A stretch of DNA of 64,000 nucleotides. Source: Pseudonocardia sp. Lineage in GTDB: Bacteria; Actinomycetota; Actinomycetes; Mycobacteriales; Pseudonocardiaceae. Both the position numbers and the translations under genes were made by a program. The notes under the pieces were generated by a model that saw only the letters and a program-made list of their open reading frames with translations, did not search any database and was not told the origin of the DNA. Positions 7,885 through 16,352 of this stretch are shown here, piece after piece. Numbering within the stretch: the first letter of the stretch is position 1; every line of letters starts with the position of its first letter. The DNA lies in the NCBI RefSeq assembly GCF_025465255.1, contig NZ_JAODNI010000141.1, positions 33,496-97,495 on the forward strand, written 5' to 3'.

Positions 7885-9029
7885 GACGCCACGACCCCCG
7901 GCTGGAACCGCGGCACCCGCACGACGATCCGGGTCCCGGCACCCTCGGCCGTCTCGATGACCAGGCCGTACTGCGGCCCGTAGACCGCGCGCAGCCGCCG
8001 GTCCACGTTCGCCAGCGCCAGGCCCGAGCCCGACCCGGCCCCGGCCAGCACCGCGCGGGCGAGCTCGGGATCCATCCCCGGCCCGTCGTCCTCGACGGCG
8101 ATCACGCAGTCCGTGCCCTGGGCCTCGCCGCTCACCTGCACCGATCCTCCGCCCTCGACCCGTTCGACGCCGTGTTGCACCGCGTTCTCCACCAGCGGCT
8201 GCAGCGCCAGGAACGGCACGGCCACCGGCAACACCTCCGGCGCGATCCGCACCTGCACTCGCAGCCGGTCCCCGAGCACGGCCCGGGCCAGCGCGAGATA
8301 GGCCTCGATCGCGAGGAACTCCCCGGCGACGGTCGTGTACTCACCGCGCCGCGCGAGATTGTGCCGGGTGTACTCCGCGAAGTCCCCGATGAGGTCCCGC
8401 GCCCGCTCGGGGTCCGAGCCGACGAACGCACCGATCGTCGTCAGCGCGTTGTAGACGAAGTGCGGGGAGATCTCGGCGCGCAGGGCGCGCAGCTCCGCGG
8501 CCTCGGCCGCCCCGGCGGACGACTCGAGCCGCCCGCGGACCAGCGCCTCCCCCACCCACCTCGCGGCCTGCCGCGCGGCCGCCGCCCGGACGTCCCCGAC
8601 GACGACGAGCACGCCGGCCAGCTCGCCCCTGACCTGCAGCGGGAGCGCGAGGACGTGCCCTGCCCGGCCTGCCCGGTGCCCGTCCCGCCGGACGTGTGCG
8701 ACGAGCTCGGCGGAGTCCCCGGTCGGGCGTCCGGACCAGACCGGCGGGTCCCGGAGATCGGCGAGGCCCACGGCGTCCGCCTCCAGCAGGCCGCGCAGCC
8801 GCCGCGCCGCGGACACCGCGCGGTCCCCGCGGAGCCCGTCGCGCAGGTCCTCGGCGATCGTGCCGCCGACGGCGAGGACGGCCATCGCCTCATCCGCCCC
8901 GCTGCGGCCGCGCCATGCACCGAACCAGCCGCGACGACGCGGCGCTGCGGCCACCTCGCACCGGGTGGGGTCCTCCGCGGCGACGACGGATGAGCCGGCG
9001 GTGGGGGATCCGGCGGCGTCGGCGATCAC
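7881..9029 (-). CDS. LytS-type sensor histidine kinase
   Basis: A 382-residue soluble-looking kinase. A GAF-like segment covers about residues 50-165. The His_kinase box 'RAEISPHFVYNALTTIG' follows (phosphoacceptor H190), then 'LQPLVENAVQHG' (N-box Asn282) and an ATPase domain with 'VEDDGPGMD' and 'GSGLALANVDRRL'. This is the LytS/BtsS class that pairs with LytTR regulators. No transmembrane segments are visible, so the signal is probably cytoplasmic. It is the first gene of the operon kinase, mini-ORF, regulator, small membrane protein, symporter. The GTG start at 9029 lacks a clear ribosome binding site, so the true start may lie up to about 48 residues further in. Confidence 0.87.
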   Translation of the reverse strand: MIADAAGSPTAGSSVVAAEDPTRCEVAAAPRRRGWFGAWRGRSGADEAMAVLAVGGTIAEDLRDGLRGDRAVSAARRLRGLLEADAVGLADLRDPPVWSGRPTGDSAELVAHVRRDGHRAGRAGHVLALPLQVRGELAGVLVVVGDVRAAAARQAARWVGEALVRGRLESSAGAAEAAELRALRAEISPHFVYNALTTIGAFVGSDPERARDLIGDFAEYTRHNLARRGEYTTVAGEFLAIEAYLALARAVLGDRLRVQVRIAPEVLPVAVPFLALQPLVENAVQHGVERVEGGGSVQVSGEAQGTDCVIAVEDDGPGMDPELARAVLAGAGSGSGLALANVDRRLRAVYGPQYGLVIETAEGAGTRIVVRVPRFQPGVVAS

Positions 9030-9072
9030 GGGACAACCCTAGGGATGTGCGCGATCCGCCGAAACCGGGAAC

Positions 9073-9561
9073 ATGGTCCCGGTGACCCGATTCTCGACGA
9101 CCAACGAGTCCGAGGCCGTCGTCGCGGCCGACCGCAGCAAGATCTGGGCGGTCCTCACCGATCCGGTGCTCCTACCTAAGCTGACCCCGCTGCTGCGGAG
9201 CATCGACGCCGACGGCGACATCTGGCGCTGGCACATGATGCGCCTCGCCGTGCTCGGCGTCGGCATCACGCCGACGTTCACCGAGCGGATGCGGTTCGAC
9301 GAGGGACGGCGGATCGACTACACGCACGAGCCGCCCCCCGGCGTCTCCGAGTTCACCGGCGCCGAGGGCTGGTACGCCCTCGCCGACGCCCCGGGCGGGA
9401 CGCGCCTCGGGATCAGCCTGACCCTGCACGTCGAGCTGCCGCTGTCCCGGCTCCTCACCCCGGCGGTGCTCGCCGTCATGAACGCGACGCTGCAGCGCAC
9501 CGGGGACCGGTTCACCGCCAACCTGCTGCGGCACCTCGGGGCCGAGGAGGTCGTCGGCTGA
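9073..9561 (+). CDS. SRPBCC-fold protein (polyketide cyclase/dehydrase-like)
   Basis: A 162-residue protein with the START/SRPBCC pattern: an early strand-helix ('VVAADRSKIWAVLTDPVLLP'), alternating strands ('WRWHMMRLAVLGVGITPTFT', 'GWYALADAPGGTRLGISLTL') and a long C-terminal helix ('LAVMNATLQRTGDRFTANLL'). Such folds bind hydrophobic ligands. No catalytic residues can be named. It is divergent from the kinase gene (43-base gap) and about 100 bases before a P450 on the same strand. The ATG at 9073 is preceded only by a weak ribosome binding site. Confidence 0.7.
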   Translation: MVPVTRFSTTNESEAVVAADRSKIWAVLTDPVLLPKLTPLLRSIDADGDIWRWHMMRLAVLGVGITPTFTERMRFDEGRRIDYTHEPPPGVSEFTGAEGWYALADAPGGTRLGISLTLHVELPLSRLLTPAVLAVMNATLQRTGDRFTANLLRHLGAEEVVG

Positions 9562-9667
9562 CTCCGGCGCCCCGGCCTTCAGCGCCTTCTCAGGCCCGGC
9601 GCCGCCACACCCGTCGACCTTGTGTGAGAGTCGGCTATCGGAAGCGCATCCGACGTCGGGAGGTCCC

Positions 9668-10861
9668 ATGACCGGGACGACAGCACCACCGATCCACATG
9701 CAGCGCGACGAGTTCGACCCCGTACCGGAGGTGGCCGCGCTGCGGGAGACCGAAGGGGTCCGGCGCGTCGACACCACATTCGGGCCCGCCTGGATGGTCA
9801 CCCGCTTCGCCGACATCCGGGAGGTGCTCGGCGACGCCGCCCGGTTCAGCACGGCCCGGCGGCTCGTCTTCCGCCCGGCCGGCGCCCCGGAGCTGAGCGC
9901 GGAGGAGATCGCGGAGCTGCGCGCGGGCAACCTGCTCGCCTTCGACCCGCCCGAGCACACCCGGCTGCGGAAGATGCTCACCCCGGAGTTCACCCTGCGC
10001 CGCATGCGCAGGCTCGAACCGCGTATCCGCGAGATCGTGGACGAGCACCTCGACGCGATGGAACGCACGGGACCGCCCGCGGACCTGGTCGCGGACTTCG
10101 CGCTGCCGGTGCCGTCGCTGGTGATCTGCGAGCTGCTCGGCGTGCCGTACTCGGATCGCGAGGGCTTCCAGGCGCGGACGGGCCGGCTGCTCGACCTGTC
10201 CCTCCCGATGGACGAGCGCATGGAGGTCCAGCGGGAGAGCCGGGACTACATGGCCGAGCTCGTCGCCCGCACGCAGGCCGATCCGGGCGAGGAGCTGCTC
10301 GGGATGCTCGTGCGCAAGCACGGCGACCAGGTCAGCACCGACGAGCTGATCGGGATCGCCGGCCTGCTGCTGATCGCCGGGCACGAGACGACGTCGAACA
10401 TGCTGGGTCTCGGCACGCTCGCGCTGCTGCGCCATCCGGATCAGCTCGCGCTGGTCCGGGACGACGCGGCGGCGGTCGGGCCCGCGGTGGAGGAGCTCCT
10501 GCGCTGGCTGAGCATCGTCCACTCCGGGACGACGAAGACCACGACCACCGAGGTCGAGATCGCCGGGCAGGTCATCCCGGAGGGCGAGACGATCCTGTGC
10601 GCCCTGCCCGCGGGCAACCGGGACCCCGGGCTCGTCGAGGACCCGGACCGGCTCGACGTCCGCCGCGGCGCGATCGGTCACGTCGCGTTCGGGCACGGCG
10701 TGCACCACTGCCTCGGCGCGCCGCTGGCGCGGATGGAGATGCAGATCGCCTTCCCCGCGCTGCTGCGCCGGTTCCCGGATCTCGCCCCGGCGTCCGACGA
10801 GGCGCGGTTCCGCTCGTTCCACGTCGTCTACGGCATGGAGACCCTGCCCGTGACCTGGTGA
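9668..10861 (+). CDS. Cytochrome P450
   Basis: A 397-residue soluble bacterial P450. The I-helix oxygen-activation motif is 'AGHETT' (residues 237-242). The K-helix ExxR is within 'EELLRW' (about 275-280). The heme ligand is C348 in 'FGHGVHHCLGAPLARME'. Length and motifs fit class I bacterial P450s that need a ferredoxin and reductase; neither is adjacent, although an FAD reductase lies at 580-1788. The ATG at 9668 follows GGGAGG with a short spacer; the frame also opens upstream at 9620, with no comparable signal. The substrate is unknown. A strong hairpin follows at 10884-10919. Confidence 0.92.
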   Translation: MTGTTAPPIHMQRDEFDPVPEVAALRETEGVRRVDTTFGPAWMVTRFADIREVLGDAARFSTARRLVFRPAGAPELSAEEIAELRAGNLLAFDPPEHTRLRKMLTPEFTLRRMRRLEPRIREIVDEHLDAMERTGPPADLVADFALPVPSLVICELLGVPYSDREGFQARTGRLLDLSLPMDERMEVQRESRDYMAELVARTQADPGEELLGMLVRKHGDQVSTDELIGIAGLLLIAGHETTSNMLGLGTLALLRHPDQLALVRDDAAAVGPAVEELLRWLSIVHSGTTKTTTTEVEIAGQVIPEGETILCALPAGNRDPGLVEDPDRLDVRRGAIGHVAFGHGVHHCLGAPLARMEMQIAFPALLRRFPDLAPASDEARFRSFHVVYGMETLPVTW

Positions 10862-10883
10862 CCGCCGCTCCCCGACACGCACA

Positions 10884-10919
10884 CGGCCGGACCGGACGCG
10901 GGTGCGTCCGGCCCGGCCG
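10884..10919. terminator. Bidirectional terminator between P450 and alcohol dehydrogenase
   Basis: A 16-bp stem (10884-10899 with 10904-10919, one mismatched position) with the 4-base loop GGGT sits between two convergent genes ending at 10861 and 10944. Confidence 0.7.
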
Positions 10920-10943
10920 AGGCGGTGCGGGGGTGAGTGGTGG

Positions 10944-12056
10944 CTAGTGCTCGTGCACCATCACGCCGCGGATGTTCTTCCCGTTGAGCAGGTCGTCGTA
11001 GCCCTCGTTGACCTGCTCGAGGGTGTAGGTCCGGGTGATCAGCTCGTCGAGCTTGAGGTCACCGGACTGGTAGAGCCCGAGGATCTTCGGGATGTCGACG
11101 GTCGGGTTGCAGTCGCCGAACAGGGCGCCCTTCACCGTCTTCTTGAACAGCGTCATGATCGAGCCCGGGAGCTGGACGTTGTTGATGTCCAGCCGGTTCA
11201 GACCCGTCAGGACGACGGTGCCGCCCTTGCCGGTGGCGTTGAACGCGCCGGTGACGATCTCCTCGACCACCAGGCCGGCGGTGACGATCGTCTTGTCCGC
11301 GCCGTTGCCGTTGGTCATGGCGCGGGCCAGGTCACCGGCCTCCTCGGCGGTGGCGACGGCGTGCGTGGCGCCGAGCTCCATCGCCTTCTCCCGCTTGTTC
11401 TGCAGCGGGTCGATCGCGATGAGGTTCTTCGCGCCGGCGTAGCGGGCGCCCTGTACGGCGTTGATGCCGATGCCGCCGATGCCGGAGACGATGACCGTCT
11501 CGCCCGGCTGGACGTCCGCGGCGTTGACCGCGGAACCCCACCCGGTCGGGACACCGCAGCCGACCAGCACGGCCTTGTCCAGCGGCAGGTCGTCGTCGAC
11601 CTTGACCACGGAGTTCTGGTGGATGGTGTTGTACTGGCTGAAGGTGCCCAGCATGCACATCGAGCCGTACTTGCCCTTGGGCCCGCTCAGCGGCCAGCGG
11701 TCCCCGGGCAGGTAGCCCTCGAGGATGGTCGCGCCCATGTCGCAGATGGCCTGCTGGCCGGTGGCGCACCACCGGCAGACGCCGCAGTTCGGGATGAAGG
11801 AACAGACGACGTGGTCACCAGGGGCGACGCGGGTGACCCCCTCGCCGACCTCCTCGATGATCCCCGCGCCCTCGTGGCCCAGCACCATCGGGAGCCGGGC
11901 CTCCATGTCGCCGTGCGAGATGTGCACGTCGGAGTGGCAGAGACCCGCGTAGGTGTAGCGGATGAGCACCTCGCCGGCCTTGGGGCCGTCGAGCTCCAGC
12001 TCCTCGATCTCGATCGGCTTGCCGGTCTCGTAGACGACTGCGGCCTTGGTCTTCAC
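10944..12056 (-). CDS. Zinc-dependent alcohol dehydrogenase, NDMA-type
   Basis: A 370-residue MDR-family alcohol dehydrogenase. Catalytic zinc ligands lie in 'AGLCHSDVH' and 'LGHEGAG'. The structural zinc cluster is 'CGVCRWCATGQQAIC', and the cofactor fold is 'VSGIGGIGINAVQGARYAGA'. The long insert 'ATILEGYLPGDRWPLSG' and overall pattern match mycothiol-era actinobacterial dehydrogenases that need N,N-dimethyl-4-nitrosoaniline in vitro because NAD(H) stays bound (family knowledge). The GTG start at 12056 was chosen because GAGGAG lies 8 bases upstream. It likely oxidises primary alcohols made by nearby oxygenases (inference). Confidence 0.9.
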   Translation of the reverse strand: MKTKAAVVYETGKPIEIEELELDGPKAGEVLIRYTYAGLCHSDVHISHGDMEARLPMVLGHEGAGIIEEVGEGVTRVAPGDHVVCSFIPNCGVCRWCATGQQAICDMGATILEGYLPGDRWPLSGPKGKYGSMCMLGTFSQYNTIHQNSVVKVDDDLPLDKAVLVGCGVPTGWGSAVNAADVQPGETVIVSGIGGIGINAVQGARYAGAKNLIAIDPLQNKREKAMELGATHAVATAEEAGDLARAMTNGNGADKTIVTAGLVVEEIVTGAFNATGKGGTVVLTGLNRLDINNVQLPGSIMTLFKKTVKGALFGDCNPTVDIPKILGLYQSGDLKLDELITRTYTLEQVNEGYDDLLNGKNIRGVMVHEH

Positions 12057-12155
12057 GAATGTGACTCCTCGTCGTTGTGGAGTGGACACGCTGTCCGGGT
12101 GGACGCCGGACCGGCGCGGGGCGGGGGCACCCCCACGGGCCGACGGATCACTTGA

Positions 12156-13562
12156 CTATGGCGCGTCGCGTCGCGTAGTGACTGTTGCATATGTGGACAC
12201 TTCCCGCGAGGATTGGCGCCGGGTGACCACGACGCCCACGGCCACCACCGCCAAGGCGATCACCGCGGTCATGATCAGGTCGAACCGCGAGCCGGCCCGC
12301 AGCGCCATGTAGACCAGCATCAACGGGATCACGACGATCACCGCCCAGGTCAGGACGGGGTAGGCCCACATCCGGACCGGCATCGCGCTGCCGTCCTCGT
12401 CGAGCTTGCGCCGCAGCCGCAGCTGCGACACCGCGATCACCAGGTAGACGAGCAGGGCGATCGCGCCGGACGTCGCGAGCAGCGTCGTGAACACCGCCTC
12501 CGGGAAGACGTAGTTCGCGATCACCGCGAGGAACCCGACGATCGTCGACGCGAGCACGGCGATCCGCGGCACCCCTTCCCGGGTCGTGTGCATGACGGCG
12601 GCCGGCGCCTGGCCGCGGCGGCCGAGCGAGTAGATCATCCGCGACGCCGTGTAGAGCGCCGAGTTGAGGCAGCTCGCGACCGCGACGAGCACCACGATGT
12701 CCACGATCGCCTTCGCCCCGGGGATGCCGATGGCGTCGAGCGCGGACTGGTAGGAGCCGTTCTCGGCGAGCCCCGGGCTGTTCCACGGCACCAGCGCGAC
12801 GACGAGCAGGATCGACGCCAGGTAGAACACCGAGATCCGCCAGATCACCGAGCGGGTCGCCTTGCCGATCTTCTCCGCGGGGTTCTCGGACTCGGCCGCC
12901 GCGATCGTCACGATCTCGGTGCCCATGAAGCTGAACATCGTGACGAGCACGGCGGCGACCACGGCGCCGAAGCCGTGGGGCAGGAAGCCGCCCTGGTCGT
13001 AGAGCCGCGAGACCCCGCTGACGTCGCTGCCGGGCAGGACGCCGAGCACCGCCAGCACACCGATCACGATGAACGCGACGATCGCGACCACCTTGAGCAG
13101 CGCGAACCAGAACTCGAACTCGCCGTAGTTCGCGACGCTGAACAGGTTGGTCACCGTGAGCAGGACCGTGATGATCAACGCCCAGGTCCACTGCGGGACC
13201 GAGGTGACCCAGGAGTTCAGGATCGTTGCGGCCGCCGTCGCCTCGACGGGGATCACCAGCACCCAGAACCACCAGTACAACCAGCCGACGCTGAACCCTG
13301 CCCACGGGCCGATGGCCCGGTCCGCGTAGGTGGAGAACGACCCGGAGTCCGGTGTCGCCGCCGCCATCTCCCCCAGCATCCGCATCACCAGGATCACGAG
13401 CAGCCCCGCGAACGCGTAGGCGATGATCACGCCCGGCCCCGCCGAGGCGATCGCGGTGCCGGAGCCGACGAACAGCCCGGCCCCGATCACCCCCGCGATA
13501 CTGATCATGGTGACGTGCCGGTTCTTCAGTCCGGAGCTGAGCGCGGTTCCCGCCTCTGCCAT
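12156..13562 (-). CDS. Amino-acid permease, APC superfamily
   Basis: A 468-residue permease with about 12 hydrophobic segments. The N-terminal APC signature is 'MISIAGVIGAGLFVGSGTAI'. Other family blocks are 'MFSFMGTEIVTIAAAESENP' and 'ASCLNSALYTASRMIYSLGR'. It resembles the GabP/AnsP-type amino-acid transporter branch; the exact substrate is not deducible. The ATG at 13562 has GGAGGG 7 bases upstream; the frame opens earlier at 13619 without support. A perfect 9-bp inverted repeat lies 40 bases upstream of the start and may be its operator. Confidence 0.9.
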   Translation of the reverse strand: MAEAGTALSSGLKNRHVTMISIAGVIGAGLFVGSGTAIASAGPGVIIAYAFAGLLVILVMRMLGEMAAATPDSGSFSTYADRAIGPWAGFSVGWLYWWFWVLVIPVEATAAATILNSWVTSVPQWTWALIITVLLTVTNLFSVANYGEFEFWFALLKVVAIVAFIVIGVLAVLGVLPGSDVSGVSRLYDQGGFLPHGFGAVVAAVLVTMFSFMGTEIVTIAAAESENPAEKIGKATRSVIWRISVFYLASILLVVALVPWNSPGLAENGSYQSALDAIGIPGAKAIVDIVVLVAVASCLNSALYTASRMIYSLGRRGQAPAAVMHTTREGVPRIAVLASTIVGFLAVIANYVFPEAVFTTLLATSGAIALLVYLVIAVSQLRLRRKLDEDGSAMPVRMWAYPVLTWAVIVVIPLMLVYMALRAGSRFDLIMTAVIALAVVAVGVVVTRRQSSREVSTYATVTTRRDAP

Positions 13563-13601
13563 CTGTGGTCCCTCCACCTTCTGCGTTCCACCCGGGTCGC
13601 G

Positions 13602-13622
13602 GGTGTGACGCATCGTCACACC
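13602..13622. promoter_or_regulatory. Palindromic operator candidate upstream of the permease
   Basis: GGTGTGACG-CAT-CGTCACACC is a perfect 9-bp inverted repeat with a 3-base centre, 40 bases before the permease start. It resembles a CRP/GlxR box (TGTGA...TCACA), but the spacing between half-sites is 7 rather than 6, so a GntR-type regulator is equally possible. Confidence 0.5.
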
Positions 13623-13653
13623 GTCGGGTCACGGTCGCAGCCGGGGGTAGGGC

Positions 13654-14304
13654 TCAGGGCCTCGCGGCGAGCACGAGGCCGTCGGGCTCCGGGCGCACCT
13701 GCGTCAGCGACTCGAGCACGGCGTGCGCGTCGCCGAGATCGCCGGCCGGGAACGTGGTGGTCACCGCGACGACGGCGGCGCCTGCCGCCCGCCCGGAGGC
13801 GACGCCGGCGGGCGCGTCCTCCAGCACGGCGCAGTCCGCCGCCGGCACCCCGAGCGCCTCCGCCCCGAGCCGGTAGCACTCGGGATCGGGCTTCCCGTGC
13901 CGCACCCGCTCGGCCGTGATCATCACCGTGGGCAGGGGCAGGCCGGCGGCCGCCATCCGGGCGGTGACGAGCTCGACGCCGCAGGACGTCACCAGGGCCC
14001 ACGGCAGCGCGTCCCGGCCGTCGAGGGCGGCGAGCAGCTCCGCCGCCCCGGGGCAGGCGACCACGCCGTCGAGGTCGGTGAGCTCCAGCCGTTTCAGCAG
14101 CGCCACCGCGGCCGGCCGCTCCGCGGGCCCGACGAGCTCCGCGATCGTGTCCTCGCTGCGGCGGCCGTGGCACATCTCCAGCACGCGCTCCGGGTCGGCC
14201 CCGTACTCCGCGGACCAGCGCCGCCAGCTGCGTTCCACCGCGGCCCCGGAGTGGACCAGGGTCCCGTCGACGTCGACCAGCAGCGCCGCACACTCGATCT
14301 TCAC
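13654..14304 (-). CDS. HAD-superfamily phosphatase (phosphoglycolate/sugar-phosphatase-like)
   Basis: A 216-residue HAD hydrolase with all four motifs. Motif I is 'LLVDVDGTLVHSG' (nucleophile D11, acid D13) and motif II lies around 'LVTSCGVELV'. The motif III lysine is in 'ERVRHGKPDPECY', and motif IV acids are in 'CAVLEDAPAGVASGRAAG'. The helical cap sits between motifs I and II, as in class I HADs such as beta-phosphoglucomutase and 2-deoxyglucose-6-phosphatase. The GTG at 14304 opens directly onto motif I. It follows the ABC exporter genes by 50 bases on the same strand and may be co-transcribed. The substrate is unknown. Confidence 0.85.
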   Translation of the reverse strand: MKIECAALLVDVDGTLVHSGAAVERSWRRWSAEYGADPERVLEMCHGRRSEDTIAELVGPAERPAAVALLKRLELTDLDGVVACPGAAELLAALDGRDALPWALVTSCGVELVTARMAAAGLPLPTVMITAERVRHGKPDPECYRLGAEALGVPAADCAVLEDAPAGVASGRAAGAAVVAVTTTFPAGDLGDAHAVLESLTQVRPEPDGLVLAARP

Positions 14305-14354
14305 CGGGGCCAGTCCGCCGCGCCGCGCCCGGCCCGGCAGGACGTCCACGGCCC

Positions 14355-16352
14355 TTACTCCGGGTCCGCCACCGCTCCCGCGAACTGGGCGTTGTAGAGG
14401 GCGTAGTACGCGCCGCGTGCGGCCAGCAGCTCCTCGTGCGTGCCCTGCTCCACGATCCGCCCGGACTCCATGACCAGGATCAGGTTCGCGTCCCGGATCG
14501 TGGAGAGCCGGTGGGCGATCACGAAGCTGGTGCGGTCCGTGCGCAGGGCGGCCATCGCCCGCTGGACCAGCACCTCGGTGCGGGTGTCGACGGAGCTGGT
14601 GGCCTCGTCGAGGATCAGCAGCGACGGATCGGCGAGGAACGCCCGCGCGATCGTGATCAGCTGCTTCTCCCCCGCGCTGACGTTGCTGCCCTCCTCGTCG
14701 ATCACGGTGTCGTAGCCGTCCGGGAGGCTGCGGACGAACCGGTCCACGTACGTCGCCCGCGCGGCGGCGAGGAGCTGCTCCTCGGTGGCGTCCGGGTTGC
14801 CATAGGCGATGTTGTCCCGGATGGTGCCGCCGAAGAGCCAGGTGTCCTGCAGGACCATCCCGATGCCGGAGCGCAGGTCCCGCCGGGTCATGGCGGCGAT
14901 GTCCACGCCGTCGAGGGTGATCCGGCCGGCGTCCAGCTCGTAGAACCGCAGGATCAGGTTGACCAGGGTCGTCTTGCCGGCCCCCGTCGGGCCGACGATG
15001 GCGACGGTCTGGCCCGGCTCCGCGACGAGCGACAGGTCGTCGATCAGCGGGGTGTCCGGCAGGTACCGGAACGCGACGTGCTCGAACGCCACCCGCCCGC
15101 GGCGCTCGGTCCGCACCTGCGGCGCAGCCGGGTCCGGGCGCTGCTCGTCGGCGTCCAGCAGCTCGAACACCCGCTCCGCGGACGCGACGCCGGACTGCAG
15201 CAGGTTCGCCATCGACGCAGCCTGGGTCAGCGGCTGGGTGAACTGGCGCGAGTACTGGATGAACGCCTGGACGTCGCCGAGGCTCATCGAGCCCGACGCC
15301 ACGCGCAGCCCGCCGATCACCGCGACCAGCACGTAGTTCAGGTTCCCGATGAACATCATCGACGGCATGATGATCCCGGAGATGAACTGGGCGCGGAAGC
15401 TCGCGTCGAACAGCTTCTCGTTCTTCTCCGTGAAGCTCTGCTCCACCTCCGAGCGCCGGCCGAACACCCGCACCAGCTCGTGCCCGGTGAACGCCTCCTC
15501 GATGTGCCCGTTCAGCGCGCCGGTGTTGCGCCACTGCGCCACGAACTGCTTCTGCGAGCGCTTCGCGATGGCCTGGGTCAGCCACAGCGACACCGGGATC
15601 GTGATCAGCGCGATCAGCGACAGCAGCGGCGAGACCACGAACATCATCGCCAGCACGCCGAAGACCGTGAGCACGGACGTGAGCAGCTGACTCATGGTCT
15701 GCTGCAGGCTCTGCGAGACGTTGTCGATGTCGTTGGTGACGCGGCTGAGCACCTCGCCGCGCTGCTGGCCGTCGAAGTAGCGCAGCGGCAGCCGGTTGAT
15801 CTTGTCCTCGACGTCCCGGCGCATCGTGAAGATCGTCCGCTGCACGATGCCGTTGAGCAGGTAGCCCTGAAGGTAGCCGAACACCGCGGCGCCGAGGTAG
15901 ATCGCCATGACGCCGAGCAGCACCAGGCCGAGGGCGCGGAAGTCGATCCCCACGCCCGGGACCACGTGCTGCGCCTCGATCACGTTGGCGACCGTCTCGT
16001 TGCCCGACGCCCGCGCCCCGGCGGCGGCCTGCTCCGCGGTGAGCCCGGCCGGGAGCTGCCGGCCGATGATGCCGGCGAAGATCAGGTCCGTGGCCTGGCC
16101 GAGGATCTTCGGGCCGACCACGTTGAGCGCCACGCTGACGACGCCGAGGACGATCACGGCGAGCACGCCGAGCCGCTCCGGCGCGAGCAGGCCGGCGAGC
16201 CGCTTCGCCGAGGGACCGAAGGTCGACGCCTTCTCCGCCGGCTGCCCGGCACCGGCCCACGGCGGTCCCCCGCCACGGCGGGCGTTCGCCATGCCGCGGG
16301 CGGCCTGGACGGTGTCCGCGTCCTGCCGGGGCTTTCCGGTGGTGGTACTCAC
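14355..16352 (-). CDS. ABC exporter half-transporter, canonical-Walker-B partner
   Basis: A 665-residue type IV ABC exporter half: transmembrane domain about residues 60-400, then an ATPase domain. Walker A is 'GPTGAGKTT', Walker B with catalytic Glu is 'LLILDEATSSVD', and the H-loop is 'VIAHRLSTI'. The signature is unusual, 'NVSAGEKQ' instead of LSGGQ. A low-complexity Gly/Pro tail precedes the first helix. Its GTG overlaps the stop of the partner gene (GTGA, 16349-16352). The complementary defects of the two genes indicate an obligate heterodimer with one degenerate ATP site, as in TM287/288-type exporters. The substrate is unknown; the adjacent tetR suggests drug or metabolite efflux. Confidence 0.92.
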   Translation of the reverse strand: MSTTTGKPRQDADTVQAARGMANARRGGGPPWAGAGQPAEKASTFGPSAKRLAGLLAPERLGVLAVIVLGVVSVALNVVGPKILGQATDLIFAGIIGRQLPAGLTAEQAAAGARASGNETVANVIEAQHVVPGVGIDFRALGLVLLGVMAIYLGAAVFGYLQGYLLNGIVQRTIFTMRRDVEDKINRLPLRYFDGQQRGEVLSRVTNDIDNVSQSLQQTMSQLLTSVLTVFGVLAMMFVVSPLLSLIALITIPVSLWLTQAIAKRSQKQFVAQWRNTGALNGHIEEAFTGHELVRVFGRRSEVEQSFTEKNEKLFDASFRAQFISGIIMPSMMFIGNLNYVLVAVIGGLRVASGSMSLGDVQAFIQYSRQFTQPLTQAASMANLLQSGVASAERVFELLDADEQRPDPAAPQVRTERRGRVAFEHVAFRYLPDTPLIDDLSLVAEPGQTVAIVGPTGAGKTTLVNLILRFYELDAGRITLDGVDIAAMTRRDLRSGIGMVLQDTWLFGGTIRDNIAYGNPDATEEQLLAAARATYVDRFVRSLPDGYDTVIDEEGSNVSAGEKQLITIARAFLADPSLLILDEATSSVDTRTEVLVQRAMAALRTDRTSFVIAHRLSTIRDANLILVMESGRIVEQGTHEELLAARGAYYALYNAQFAGAVADPE

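Noticed and set aside
13604..13620. CRP/GlxR box TGTGA...TCACA upstream of the permease
   Set aside because: Half-site spacing is 7 instead of 6, so a specific CRP assignment is not supported; kept only as a generic operator.
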